The notes beneath the pieces are model-generated. The model did not search any database. It was given only the letters and a program-made list of their open reading frames with translations, and had not been told where the DNA came from. A program made the translations under genes and the position numbers. Of a stretch of 64,000 nt of DNA, positions 1 through 7,909 are shown in pieces; the first letter of the stretch is position 1, and the number at the start of each line of letters is the position of its first letter. Source of the stretch: an uncultured Bacteroidales bacterium (GTDB lineage: Bacteria; Bacteroidota; Bacteroidia; Bacteroidales; UBA932); contig CALVDL010000007.1 of assembly GCA_944326305.1 (NCBI GenBank), forward strand, positions 52,515 through 116,514, given 5' to 3'.

Positions 1-1013
1 CTGTAGTCCTGCAGTGCAGCTTCGGCTACACCTCCGGCGCCGCCAACCCTTATATTTACGGGCAGGGTTTCCGTACCCAGGAGGAATGGGAGGAGCAGAG
101 TCCTCTCGAGAAGATAGCCCTCGAATATTTCGTGAACAATGCAGGAAGTCCTAACGGCCCTATCGACGGAGGTATCGCGGTGTTCGCCTCAGGAAACGAG
201 TATGCCCCTGCAGCCGGCTTCCCTGGAGCTGCCGACTACTGCGTGTCCGTGGCGGCTGTTGCCGGGGACGGTACCCCTTCAACATATACCAACTACAGCA
301 CAGGTACTTCTATTTCGGCCCCTGGCGGAGACAGGGACTATTATTATGAGTATCTGGGGAATGGCAGTGACGGTGTAGGCGCTGACGGGCGCGGTGCAGT
401 GGGCACTGTCCTTTCTACTCTCCCGGAGCATGTAAGCGCAAGCGGCTATGGCTACATGGAAGGGACTTCGATGGCCTGCCCTCATGTTTCCGGCGTAGTT
501 GCCCTGGGTATTTCCTATGCGGCGCAGCAGCACCGCCACTTCACTTCAGAGGAGTTCCGCCAGATGCTGTTCGACTCGGCAAACCGCAATATCCTTGACC
601 AGGCTTCATCTGGAAAGAAATACTATTATACATACATCTCCGACCTCGGGCTTGCCCAGAGGACATATTTCGACATGAACCAGTACAAGGGCCAGATGGG
701 TACCGGCGTGGTCGATGCAGGCGCCCTGCTTGACATGATAGACGGAGGTGCAGGTGTGGCTATGAAGTTCCCTAACATATATGTAGCTGCCGGGGCCGAG
801 GTGACTGCTGATGCCGGCTTCTACATTGAAGGTACGGAATTCTCTGTGGCTGTGGCGGACGAAAGCGTCGCCACTGTGACAGAGGTGTCGGAAGGGAAGT
901 TCTGCTTCAAGGGTGTCAGTGCAGGGATTACGACTGCTACACTGACATATTCCGGCGGCAGCCAGGATTTTACCGTGACAGTGCGTAACACTGTGGGAGA
1001 AGGCTGGCTCTGA
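1..1013 (+). CDS. S8 subtilisin-family peptidase, 3' part only
   Basis: The gene runs in from outside the window; the open frame is continuous from base 3, giving about 336 visible residues. Catalytic Ser lies in GTSMACPHVSG (codon 468-470) and the oxyanion-hole Asn in FASGNE (codon 195-197). The Asp and His of the triad must lie upstream, outside the window. The visible part aligns with the complete S8 lipoprotein at 54067-56079 (VLQCSFGY against IIQCSYGN, the same Ser block), and both proteins end in GWL. After the catalytic domain there is a beta-rich tail of about 90 residues, perhaps an Ig-like fold. By analogy with the complete paralogue it should be a surface lipoprotein protease, but the signal peptide cannot be seen. 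It is followed after 11 bases by a DUF1573 gene and then by a lipocalin-like gene, so the three probably form one operon. Confidence 0.93.
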   Translation, partial: VVLQCSFGYTSGAANPYIYGQGFRTQEEWEEQSPLEKIALEYFVNNAGSPNGPIDGGIAVFASGNEYAPAAGFPGAADYCVSVAAVAGDGTPSTYTNYSTGTSISAPGGDRDYYYEYLGNGSDGVGADGRGAVGTVLSTLPEHVSASGYGYMEGTSMACPHVSGVVALGISYAAQQHRHFTSEEFRQMLFDSANRNILDQASSGKKYYYTYISDLGLAQRTYFDMNQYKGQMGTGVVDAGALLDMIDGGAGVAMKFPNIYVAAGAEVTADAGFYIEGTEFSVAVADESVATVTEVSEGKFCFKGVSAGITTATLTYSGGSQDFTVTVRNTVGEGWL

Positions 1014-1024
1014 TTTTTGTCCAT

Positions 1025-1831
1025 ATGAAGTTTCCCGTAATATTGATATGCGTATTTCTTCTGCCTGCCTGGCTTCCGGGCCTGCGGGCGGAGGGTCATT
1101 CCGGGCTTTCAGGCACAGGGTTTTCTCCGGTGCCTGAAATGTCCTTTGATTCACTGAGCATTGATATAGGACGGATTGAAGAAGACGGAGAACCTGCAAG
1201 GTGTGTTTTCCGGTGGAAAAACTGCAGCGGCTCTCCCGTGTCCGTGGTAATGGTACGGACTACATGTGAATGCCTTGTACCCGAGTTCTCGACAGAACCT
1301 GTCGCTCCGGGGGAGGAATCCGCAGTCGCATTTGTCTATCATCAGAAAGGACATCCAGGGAAGATTGACAGGAAGGCTTTTGTATATACCGGGCTTTCTT
1401 CGTCGTCTCCTACAGCCGTCCTGGAGGTGAAAGGGACAGTAGTGCCTTCTACCAGACCTGTGTGGCAATACCGTTACAGGATGGGGCCGCTGCTGCTCAG
1501 ACAGACCACGGTGCGTATAAGCGGTAATGAACTGCAGGTGGAACGGATTGCATGCATGAATGACGGGGAGTCCGGCCTTTCCCTGAGCGTGGACAGCTCT
1601 GCACTTCCGGAATGTTTTTCGTTCAGGTGCGAGCCAGGCGTCATCGGGCCAGGCGAGACAGGTGACATTGTCATAAGTTTCGACCCCGGAAAAGTCAGGG
1701 GCAGCCTGCCGGACGAGATACCGGTCATCCTGCAGGGCCTGGATACGTCTGCGGGAGACAGGACATTGAAAATTATGATAGGGGAGAGCAGTGAAGAAGT
1801 ATTGTCTGCGTACCCCGTGAAACAACAGTAA
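1025..1831 (+). CDS. DUF1573 domain protein, secreted
   Basis: 268 residues. The N-terminus has a hydrophobic signal peptide ending near LPGLRAEG; there is no clear lipobox Cys, so a periplasmic or secreted protein is likely. Residues about 45-135 match the DUF1573 pattern: an Ig-like beta-sandwich with GRIEEDGEP and the signature TTCECLVPEF, where other members have TSCGCTVPE. A second beta-rich segment follows to the C-terminus (GPGETGDIVISFDPGK), resembling the next Ig-like repeat. The function of DUF1573 is not known. The gene sits between an S8 peptidase (11-base gap) and a lipocalin-like lipoprotein (13-base gap), so it is probably cotranscribed. The second S8/lipocalin pair in the window lacks this middle gene. 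Confidence 0.85.
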   Translation: MKFPVILICVFLLPAWLPGLRAEGHSGLSGTGFSPVPEMSFDSLSIDIGRIEEDGEPARCVFRWKNCSGSPVSVVMVRTTCECLVPEFSTEPVAPGEESAVAFVYHQKGHPGKIDRKAFVYTGLSSSSPTAVLEVKGTVVPSTRPVWQYRYRMGPLLLRQTTVRISGNELQVERIACMNDGESGLSLSVDSSALPECFSFRCEPGVIGPGETGDIVISFDPGKVRGSLPDEIPVILQGLDTSAGDRTLKIMIGESSEEVLSAYPVKQQ

Positions 1832-1844
1832 AAATTCAAGAACA

Positions 1845-2342
1845 ATGAAAAATATATTGAAGTCTGTATTTGCCGCTCTGCTGGCATCGGTTGCATTAAG
1901 CTCATGTACGGAGGACAGCCCGGAAACAGTCTCTTACCTTCCTGTGACGGCCAACAACATCTCAGGGACATGGCAGCTGAGCGAATGGCTCGGCAAGCCT
2001 GTGCCTGCGGGCAGTTATGTCTATATGGACATAGTGAGGAGAGACACTGAATTCACATTGTACTACAACCTGGAGACATTCTCCCCGTATGTCAGGACCG
2101 GCATATATTCTGTCAACGAGGCGACGGGTGTCATAAGCGGGCGCTATGACCATTACGCGGGCGACTGGACCCACAGCTATACTGTCTCCGAGCTCACTCG
2201 TGACCGTATGGTGTGGACAGCTGTCGATGATCCGCAGGATGTGTCAGTCTATGTCCGTGTGGACAGTGTCCCTGAAGATATCAAAGGCACGGATACACCT
2301 GATGAGGGAGGAGACGCCGGAGCGGGCGATACCGCGGAATAA
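1845..2342 (+). CDS. Lipocalin-like lipoprotein, small
   Basis: 165 residues with an SpII signal peptide and lipobox (LSSC, Cys about 21). The body begins ISGTWQLSEW, the usual first strand of Bacteroidales lipocalin-like domains, and continues as alternating beta strands. It is clearly paralogous to the protein at 56098-56556: both share GxWxLxxW, VYV or VYM, LYxxxET, YVRxGxxS, SGxY and a VPEDIK or VPEDVK ending. Both follow an S8 peptidase. Its role is unknown; binding of peptide or lipid, or protection against the neighbouring protease, are guesses. It is the last gene before a strong bidirectional terminator. Confidence 0.82.
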   Translation: MKNILKSVFAALLASVALSSCTEDSPETVSYLPVTANNISGTWQLSEWLGKPVPAGSYVYMDIVRRDTEFTLYYNLETFSPYVRTGIYSVNEATGVISGRYDHYAGDWTHSYTVSELTRDRMVWTAVDDPQDVSVYVRVDSVPEDIKGTDTPDEGGDAGAGDTAE

Positions 2343-2356
2343 TGGCGGACCGCTTA

Positions 2357-2402
2357 AGGATACAAAAAAAAGAGGATTGCAATCCTCTTTTTTTTGTATC
2401 CT
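2357..2402. terminator. Bidirectional terminator, perfect 46-bp palindrome
   Basis: A perfect inverted repeat centred between 2379 and 2380. The GC core GAGGATT/AATCCTC is flanked by A8 and T8 and then by GGATAC/GTATCC. The A8 and T8 tracts give a U-tract in either direction. It lies between the convergent lipocalin gene (+) and PHP gene (-). Confidence 0.9.
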
Positions 2403-2448
2403 GACAATCCTTTAGCCCGTTCCGCAGCCGGTCTTCCAGCCGTCCCGG

Positions 2449-3300
2449 TCAGCATGACAGCGGAGTCATGCGGAGCTGTCTGGACTCGAAATGGGCAAGA
2501 TACCTGAACCCGGCGCTGCGGACGACGTCCGCGAAGTGCAGGAAATTGTCCCCGGTCCTCTGCGCGTCGTGCGAGTCTGACCCCAGGCTGACAGCCTCGC
2601 CCCCAAGCTCCCTGAAGCGCCTGAGTACGGCGATGTCCATCTCGGGAGTCCTGCCGTGGTAGTCCTTGTATGTCTTCGTGTTGATTTCAAGGGCCTTCCC
2701 TTCCTGGGCGAGATATTTGAACATGGCGTCGAATATGTCGCTGAAATCCCTGTAGAAGATGCTTGCCTGCGGGTACGGCGCATATCTGGCCACGTAGTCG
2801 TAGTGCCCCACGATGTCGAAGTCCCCGAGCCATGTCATCTCTTCATAGATGGTCTCGAGATAGTGCCCGTAGGCTTCCTTCCAGTCTTTGCCCTCGTAAT
2901 ATCCTCCGTAGAACGGGTCGGTGCCGTCTATATAGTGGACAGATGCTATGACCTGGTCGAATCTGTATTTCCCGAGATGCTCCCTGATCTGTTCCCTGCA
3001 GTTCTTCTGCAGGCCTATTTCTATGCCTTTTAGTATCCTGAACCGCCTGCTGCCCGGCAGGGCCGCATAGGAGGCGGCATTGACCCTGTCTATTTCGGCC
3101 TGCTGGGACTCTACGTCGAACACTTCCGGCACCAGATGCTCGAACTGCGCTTTCATCGGCGGGACATAAAAGTCGCAGTGGTCGGTAAAGCATATCCCGT
3201 CCAGCCCTTTTGCAAATGCGGCTGCCGCGGATTCCTCTACTGTGGTCTTCTTCCCGTCGAAAGAGAACTGGCTGTGGTTGTGGTTGTCGAAGAATCCCAT
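2449..3300 (-). CDS. PHP-domain phosphoesterase, histidinol-phosphatase (HisJ/HisK) family
   Basis: 283 residues, a usual length for the family. The PHP metal motifs are visible: DNHNHSQFS at the N-terminus, TDHCDF near residue 40, ASVHYIDG in the middle, GHYDYV, and SLGSDSHDAQ near the C-terminus. The substrate could be histidinol phosphate or another sugar or nucleotide phosphate; no other his gene is nearby, so the HisJ name is tentative. The start ATG overlaps the fhs stop in a TAATG arrangement, implying translational coupling to formate-THF ligase. The pair ends at the palindromic terminator near 2380. Confidence 0.88.
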   Translation of the reverse strand: MGFFDNHNHSQFSFDGKKTTVEESAAAAFAKGLDGICFTDHCDFYVPPMKAQFEHLVPEVFDVESQQAEIDRVNAASYAALPGSRRFRILKGIEIGLQKNCREQIREHLGKYRFDQVIASVHYIDGTDPFYGGYYEGKDWKEAYGHYLETIYEEMTWLGDFDIVGHYDYVARYAPYPQASIFYRDFSDIFDAMFKYLAQEGKALEINTKTYKDYHGRTPEMDIAVLRRFRELGGEAVSLGSDSHDAQRTGDNFLHFADVVRSAGFRYLAHFESRQLRMTPLSC

Positions 3301-4967
3301 TAGCTCAATCCGTTGATGAATCCGTTTTCAACATCTATGTCCAGGGCCTGCGGATGCTTCGGCAGTCCCGGCATCCTGATGATGTCCCCTGCGATGGCCA
3401 CAACCATCTCCGCCCCCGCATTGACCACAATGTCGTTTATCTCGAAATCGAACCCGGACGGTGCACCGTAGGCTTTAGGGTCCTGCGAGAAGGAGTACTG
3501 GGTCTTGGCTATGCATACGGGGAATCCGGACATGCCCATCTGCGCGGCCGATTCCAGCTTGCGCAAAGCCGTCTTGCTGAAAATCACATTCCCGGCCCGG
3601 TATATGCCCCGGGCGACTTTCTCTATCTTCTCTTTCAGGCTGTCTCCGTCGCTGTATGTGAATTCCAGCGGACCGGAAGGGTGTCCCTCTATGGTCTCCA
3701 CCACTTTGCGGGCAAGGTCCACTGCCCCGTCCCCGCCGTGGGCATACCCGTCATTGACAGCGAATGCGACACCGGCCTCTTCGCAGTGCCTTCTGACGAG
3801 ATCTATCTCCTCCGGAGTGTCGCTTGCATATCTGTTGAAGCAGACCATCACGCTCTGGCCGAAACCCTTTAGGTTTTCGATATGCCTGTCCAGGTTTGCG
3901 AAACCTTTGCGTACGCCATCAAGTGACGGCTCCTTTATCTTTTCAAGAGGCACCTCCCCGTGCATCTTGAGCCCCTGCAGGGACGCCACCAGCAGAGTGA
4001 GCGCAGGCCGGAGCCCGCTCTTGCGGCATTTTATGTTCAGGAACTTCTCCGCCCCGAGGTCGGCCCCGAAGCCTGCCTCCGTGATGGCATAGTCCCCGAA
4101 GGTCATTGCCATCTTCGTGGCCATTATGGAGTTGCATCCGTGTGCGATGTTGGCGAAAGGCCCCCCGTGCACAAATGCCGCCGTGCCCTCAGTCGTCTGT
4201 ACCAGGTTCGGGTTCAGGGCATCCATAAGCAGGGCCGTAATGGCGCCTTCAATACCCATATCCTTTACAGTGAATGCGCTGCCGTCAAACCTGTATCCGA
4301 GCAGGATGTTTCCGATACGTCTGCGGAGATCATCCAGATCGCTTGACAGACACAGGATTGCCATTATTTCCGAAGCAGGTGTGATGTCGAATCCTGATTC
4401 CTGGACCAGGCCGTTTGTCCTCGGACCGAGTCCTGTAACGATGTTCCTGAGCGATCTGTCATTGACATCAAGCACTCTCTTCCAGAGAATCTCTTTCAGC
4501 GCGAAGCCTTCGGACTGATGCTGGTAAAGATAGTTGTCCAGCAAGGCGGCTATCATGTTGTGGGCGGAAGTTATTGCATGGAAATCCCCCGTGAAATGCA
4601 GATTGATCCTTTCCATCGGCACTACCTGTGCGTATCCGCCTCCTGCTGCGCCTCCCTTCATCCCGAAGCATGGACCCAGAGACGGTTCCCTGAGGGCGAG
4701 TACGGCCTTTTTCCCGATTCTGTTCATTCCGAGGGCCAGGCCTATCGATGCAGTCGTCTTGCCGATACCTGTTTTGGTGGCCGTGATGGCCGTGACAAGT
4801 ATGAGCTTGCCTTTGCGTACTTTGTCTTCGTCAATAAGACCGAGCGGCACTTTGGCCATGTACTTCCCGTACTGCTCGACGCTTTCCTGCGGAATGCCGA
4901 TTTCAGATGCTACGTCAGTGATTTTCTTCATTTTGACGCTTCTTGCTATTTCAATGTCCGGCTTCAT
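3300..4967 (-). CDS. fhs: Formate-tetrahydrofolate ligase
   Basis: 555 residues, full length. It catalyses ATP-dependent formation of 10-formyl-THF from formate and THF in the cytoplasm, feeding one-carbon metabolism. Visible motifs: P-loop [10 protein letters not shown] (about residues 62-71), [32 protein letters not shown], and the C-terminal [13 protein letters not shown] and [10 protein letters not shown]. The P-loop differs from the PTPAGEGKTT of many other bacteria, but I recall this form from other Bacteroidales, so it is not a defect. The start ATG is about 25 bases downstream of a -7-like element on the minus strand. Confidence 0.97.
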   Translation of the reverse strand: MKPDIEIARSVKMKKITDVASEIGIPQESVEQYGKYMAKVPLGLIDEDKVRKGKLILVTAITATKTGIGKTTASIGLALGMNRIGKKAVLALREPSLGPCFGMKGGAAGGGYAQVVPMERINLHFTGDFHAITSAHNMIAALLDNYLYQHQSEGFALKEILWKRVLDVNDRSLRNIVTGLGPRTNGLVQESGFDITPASEIMAILCLSSDLDDLRRRIGNILLGYRFDGSAFTVKDMGIEGAITALLMDALNPNLVQTTEGTAAFVHGGPFANIAHGCNSIMATKMAMTFGDYAITEAGFGADLGAEKFLNIKCRKSGLRPALTLLVASLQGLKMHGEVPLEKIKEPSLDGVRKGFANLDRHIENLKGFGQSVMVCFNRYASDTPEEIDLVRRHCEEAGVAFAVNDGYAHGGDGAVDLARKVVETIEGHPSGPLEFTYSDGDSLKEKIEKVARGIYRAGNVIFSKTALRKLESAAQMGMSGFPVCIAKTQYSFSQDPKAYGAPSGFDFEINDIVVNAGAEMVVAIAGDIIRMPGLPKHPQALDIDVENGFINGLS

Positions 4968-4984
4968 GTCTCTTTGATTTTATT

Positions 4985-5035
4985 ACGTCCTGCGAAAGTA
5001 ACAATAATTTGAGGAATAATTGCTAACTTCGCAGG
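4985..5035. promoter_or_regulatory. Divergent promoter region between fhs and the HdeD-like gene
   Basis: The 86-bp divergent gap carries a -7-like element on each strand: TACTTTCG read on the minus strand (4993-5000) toward fhs and TAACTTCG on the plus strand (5024-5031) toward the HdeD gene, each followed by CAGG. Both fit the Bacteroidetes TAnnTTTG box with one change. The -33 boxes are weak. Transcription starts are inferred, not shown. Confidence 0.5.
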
Positions 5036-5053
5036 TTAAAGTGTTTTCTTGAT

Positions 5054-5698
5054 ATGATAACGTTCGGATTCAGAAACAGGTTCGGCGGCCTGCTCAGAGC
5101 AGTTGTCGCCATTGCGCTGGGAGTTGTAATGGTTGCGTTCCCGGCAACATCGCTTGTGGTGATAGTGAAGATAGTGGCCGCCTTCCTGATTGCATCAGGG
5201 GTGGTTTCTCTCATATTCGGTATTGTAAACAGGGCGAACGGAGGCCTGGCCCTGATGGTTACGAATACTGTGGTGGATATTGTCCTCGGTGTCATAGTGT
5301 TCATATTTCCGGAGGAGGTGGCCGGCGTAGTCATGTTCCTTCTGGGCCTGCTGCTCATGCTTTTCGGGCTGTTCCAGCTTTCGGCGCTGCTCAGCGCGAG
5401 CAGAGTGCTTCCGATGGGACTGTGGACATTTATATTCCCGGTGCTCTGCACTGTAGGCGGGGCCATGGTGTTGTTTCATCCGTTCGGACTGGGCAAGTTC
5501 ATTACGTTGGTTGCCGGAATCGCATTGCTCGTATATGGCGTATCTGATATGATTTCCACATGGAAGATGCGCAAGGCCATGAAGGAATATGAGATAAGGT
5601 TCAACACGTCATCCTCTTCCGCATCCGGCTCAAAGGATACTCCGGCAATGGATGATGTGAAAGATGTCGATTACGAAAAGGTCGGGGAAGACAAATAA
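5054..5698 (+). CDS. HdeD/DUF308 family inner-membrane protein
   Basis: 214 residues with about six hydrophobic segments arranged as three helical pairs, as in HdeD/DUF308 proteins (GVVMVAFPATSL, LGVIVFIFPEEV, GGAMVLFHPFGL repeats). A hydrophilic acidic tail of about 35 residues (SSSSASGSKDTPAMDD) follows. In E. coli, HdeD is linked to acid resistance; the biochemical role is not established and may differ here. It is followed by dnaG after 14 bases, so the two are probably cotranscribed. Confidence 0.85.
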   Translation: MITFGFRNRFGGLLRAVVAIALGVVMVAFPATSLVVIVKIVAAFLIASGVVSLIFGIVNRANGGLALMVTNTVVDIVLGVIVFIFPEEVAGVVMFLLGLLLMLFGLFQLSALLSASRVLPMGLWTFIFPVLCTVGGAMVLFHPFGLGKFITLVAGIALLVYGVSDMISTWKMRKAMKEYEIRFNTSSSSASGSKDTPAMDDVKDVDYEKVGEDK

Positions 5699-5712
5699 GA
5701 AGTTTTCTCCGG

Positions 5713-7737
5713 ATGATCCCGAAAGAGACAGTAGACAGGATTCTCGACGCCGCCAGGATAGTTGATGTGGTAGGCGATTTCGTCTCGCTTAAAAGACGCG
5801 GGGCGAATTTTACCGCATGCTGCCCGTTCCACAACGAGAAGACCCCTTCATTCTATGTCTCTCCCGCCAAAGGTATATACAAGTGCTTCGGCTGCGGCAA
5901 GTCCGGAACGGCAGTAGGGTTCATAATGGAACACGAGAACCTGACTTATGTCGAGGCATTGAGATTCCTTGCCAGGAAATACAATATCGAGATAGTCGAA
6001 AAGGAGGAGTCCGCCGAAGAGATTGCGCAGCGCCAGCGCAGCGAGAGCCTCCATCTGGTGTCCGAGTTCGCTGCCGGATTTTTCAGGGACTGTCTCAAGA
6101 CCGGCGAGGGGCGTGCGGTAGGGTATGCATATTTCAAGTCGAGGAAACTGGAAGATGCCTCCATAGAGAAATTCGGTCTGGGATGGGCCCCTTCCGGAAG
6201 ACATGTCCTGGCGGATGCCGCTAAAGAGGCAGGATACAAGGATGAGTTCCTTCTGGATACGGGACTGTGCGTGAAAAGGGATGACGGCAGTCTTCTGGAC
6301 CGGTTCTATGACAGGGTCATGTTTCCGATACATTCGGTAAGCGGCCGTGTGATAGCATTCGGCGGCCGTACCCTCAGGACGGACAAGACTGTGGCGAAGT
6401 ACGTGAATTCTCCCGAAACGGAGATATACGTAAAGAGCAGGTCCCTGTACGGGATATATTTTGCCAAGAATGAGATTTCCCGGCAGGACAGGTGCTATCT
6501 GGTAGAGGGCTACCTGGATGTGATCTCGATGCATCAGCTCGGTATCACCAATGTGGTGGCTTCCAGCGGTACATCCCTGACGGTGGAACAGATACGCCTG
6601 ATACGCAAGTTCACCTCGAATATCACCATTATATATGACGGGGACTCCGCCGGCATCCATGCCGCCCTGCGCGGTATCGGGCTTGTGCTGAAAGAAGGGA
6701 TGAATGTCAAGGTGGTCCTTCTCCCTGACGGGGATGACCCGGATTCGTATTCCCATAAGCATACCCTGGCGGAAGTGAAGGACTTTATAGGCACGCATGA
6801 ACAGGATTTCATAGGCTTCAAGTCCGATATCCTGCTCGGGGAGGCGGGGAACGACCCTCTGAAAAAGGCTGAACTTATCAATGATATTGCGGACACCATC
6901 GCCCTGATCCCGGATGCAGTGACACGTTCTGTATATGTGGAGACCTGCAGCGTGAAGTTCAATATAGAGTCGCAGATCCTGTTTGACAGGATAAACCATA
7001 CCAGGGCGGAGGTACTTCTTTCCGAGCGGAAGCAGAGGGAGAACCAGAGACGGAGGGCTGAGGAGAATGCGGACGGCCCGGCGGAGGGCATGGCCAGGTT
7101 TGACGGTACACAGGAAGGCACTATGCCGGCGACGCCCGAGGATGCCCGGGACGGGCAGGGCAGCTACGGGGGGATACATATCGATGACGCTTTCCTCGCA
7201 CCTTGCGAGAAGGAGCTGCTCGGGTTCATCCTTGAGCACGGGGACAGGCCGATAAAGTTCGACAGGGATTCGGAGTTCTACCAGCAGGACGGGCACCAGC
7301 TTTCCGTAGCGGAATTCATCGACGGGGCCCTTGCGGAGGATGATGTCAGGTTTTCCAACACCTCCTACCGCAAGGTCTACGACGAATATTTCGCGATGTA
7401 CGACCAGGGGCTTTCCCAGGACCAGATCCAGAGGCGGCTTCTGAACAGTATGGACAGGGAGACTGCCATGGTGGCTTCTGACATACTGGTGGAGAAATAT
7501 ATGATAACGGTAGAGAATTACCGCAATTCCCTGACATCAGTCGAGACCCAATTGGTTATCTTTGTGCCGAAGGCCGTTATGGCCTACCAGGTCAAGCGCA
7601 TAGAGGAAAAACTGAAAGCTCTTTCAGGTGAGCTTGCCCTTGCCGGGGACAGCATAGAGGACCAGACCTCCATCCTGAACGAGATTGCCCTCTGGACCAG
7701 GGCCAGGGTGATGATCAATACCAAAATGGGAAGGTAG
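5713..7737 (+). CDS. dnaG: DNA primase
   Basis: 674 residues. It makes RNA primers for replication and works with DnaB helicase. The N-terminal CHC2 zinc finger has the ligand pattern C37-x2-H40-x17-C58-x2-C61. The central Toprim domain has LVEGYLDVIS and the acidic IIYDGDSAG. The C-terminal part (about 430-674) is weakly conserved and would hold the helicase-binding domain. A low-complexity stretch rich in Arg, Glu and Ala (about 437-460) links the core to the C-terminus. Start ATG follows the upstream stop by 14 bases. Confidence 0.97.
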   Translation: MIPKETVDRILDAARIVDVVGDFVSLKRRGANFTACCPFHNEKTPSFYVSPAKGIYKCFGCGKSGTAVGFIMEHENLTYVEALRFLARKYNIEIVEKEESAEEIAQRQRSESLHLVSEFAAGFFRDCLKTGEGRAVGYAYFKSRKLEDASIEKFGLGWAPSGRHVLADAAKEAGYKDEFLLDTGLCVKRDDGSLLDRFYDRVMFPIHSVSGRVIAFGGRTLRTDKTVAKYVNSPETEIYVKSRSLYGIYFAKNEISRQDRCYLVEGYLDVISMHQLGITNVVASSGTSLTVEQIRLIRKFTSNITIIYDGDSAGIHAALRGIGLVLKEGMNVKVVLLPDGDDPDSYSHKHTLAEVKDFIGTHEQDFIGFKSDILLGEAGNDPLKKAELINDIADTIALIPDAVTRSVYVETCSVKFNIESQILFDRINHTRAEVLLSERKQRENQRRRAEENADGPAEGMARFDGTQEGTMPATPEDARDGQGSYGGIHIDDAFLAPCEKELLGFILEHGDRPIKFDRDSEFYQQDGHQLSVAEFIDGALAEDDVRFSNTSYRKVYDEYFAMYDQGLSQDQIQRRLLNSMDRETAMVASDILVEKYMITVENYRNSLTSVETQLVIFVPKAVMAYQVKRIEEKLKALSGELALAGDSIEDQTSILNEIALWTRARVMINTKMGR

Positions 7738-7752
7738 TCCGACGGAATTTTT

Positions 7753-7832
7753 GTCATTTCGACCGACCGTAGGGAGTGGAGAAATCTGCTGATGTAAAGA
7801 GCCGGATCCCTCGACTCCGCTCGGGATGACAG
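7753..7832. repeat. REP-like dispersed palindromic element, copy 1
   Basis: An imperfect inverted repeat: the left arm starts GTCATTTCGACCGACC and runs through GGAGTGGAGAAATC; the right arm runs GATCCCTCGACTCCGCTC and ends GGGATGACAG. It is related to the element at 38231-38312 (same arms) and to the half copy at 56684-56725. Similar TCATTTCGACC...GGGATGACA hairpins are common between genes in Bacteroidales. It lies directly upstream of the metG promoter. Confidence 0.8.
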
Positions 7833-7854
7833 ACCTGCCGGTCATAAAAGATTT

Positions 7855-7886
7855 TTTGAAAAAATTTAAAACAGTTTCTAAGATAA
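7855..7886 (+). promoter_or_regulatory. metG promoter, shared cassette copy 1
   Basis: TTTG (7855-7858), a 20-base spacer ending ACAGTTTC, and a weak -7 element TAAGATAA (7879-7886). The stretch from TAAAAG at 7845 to TTTCTAA is nearly identical to sequences upstream of murA and cmk. The start codon of metG is 24 bases downstream. Confidence 0.6.
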
Positions 7887-7909
7887 AAAATTGAAAAAAG
7901 AACAAGAAT

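Noticed and set aside
3300..4967. Unusual P-loop [10 protein letters not shown] in formate-THF ligase
   Set aside because: I recall the same form in other Bacteroidales enzymes, and all other motifs are intact, so it is lineage variation and not an anomaly.
5848..7296. 482-codon open frame antisense to dnaG
   Set aside because: It lies wholly opposite a well-supported primase gene, has no recognisable motif and follows from codon usage of the sense gene.
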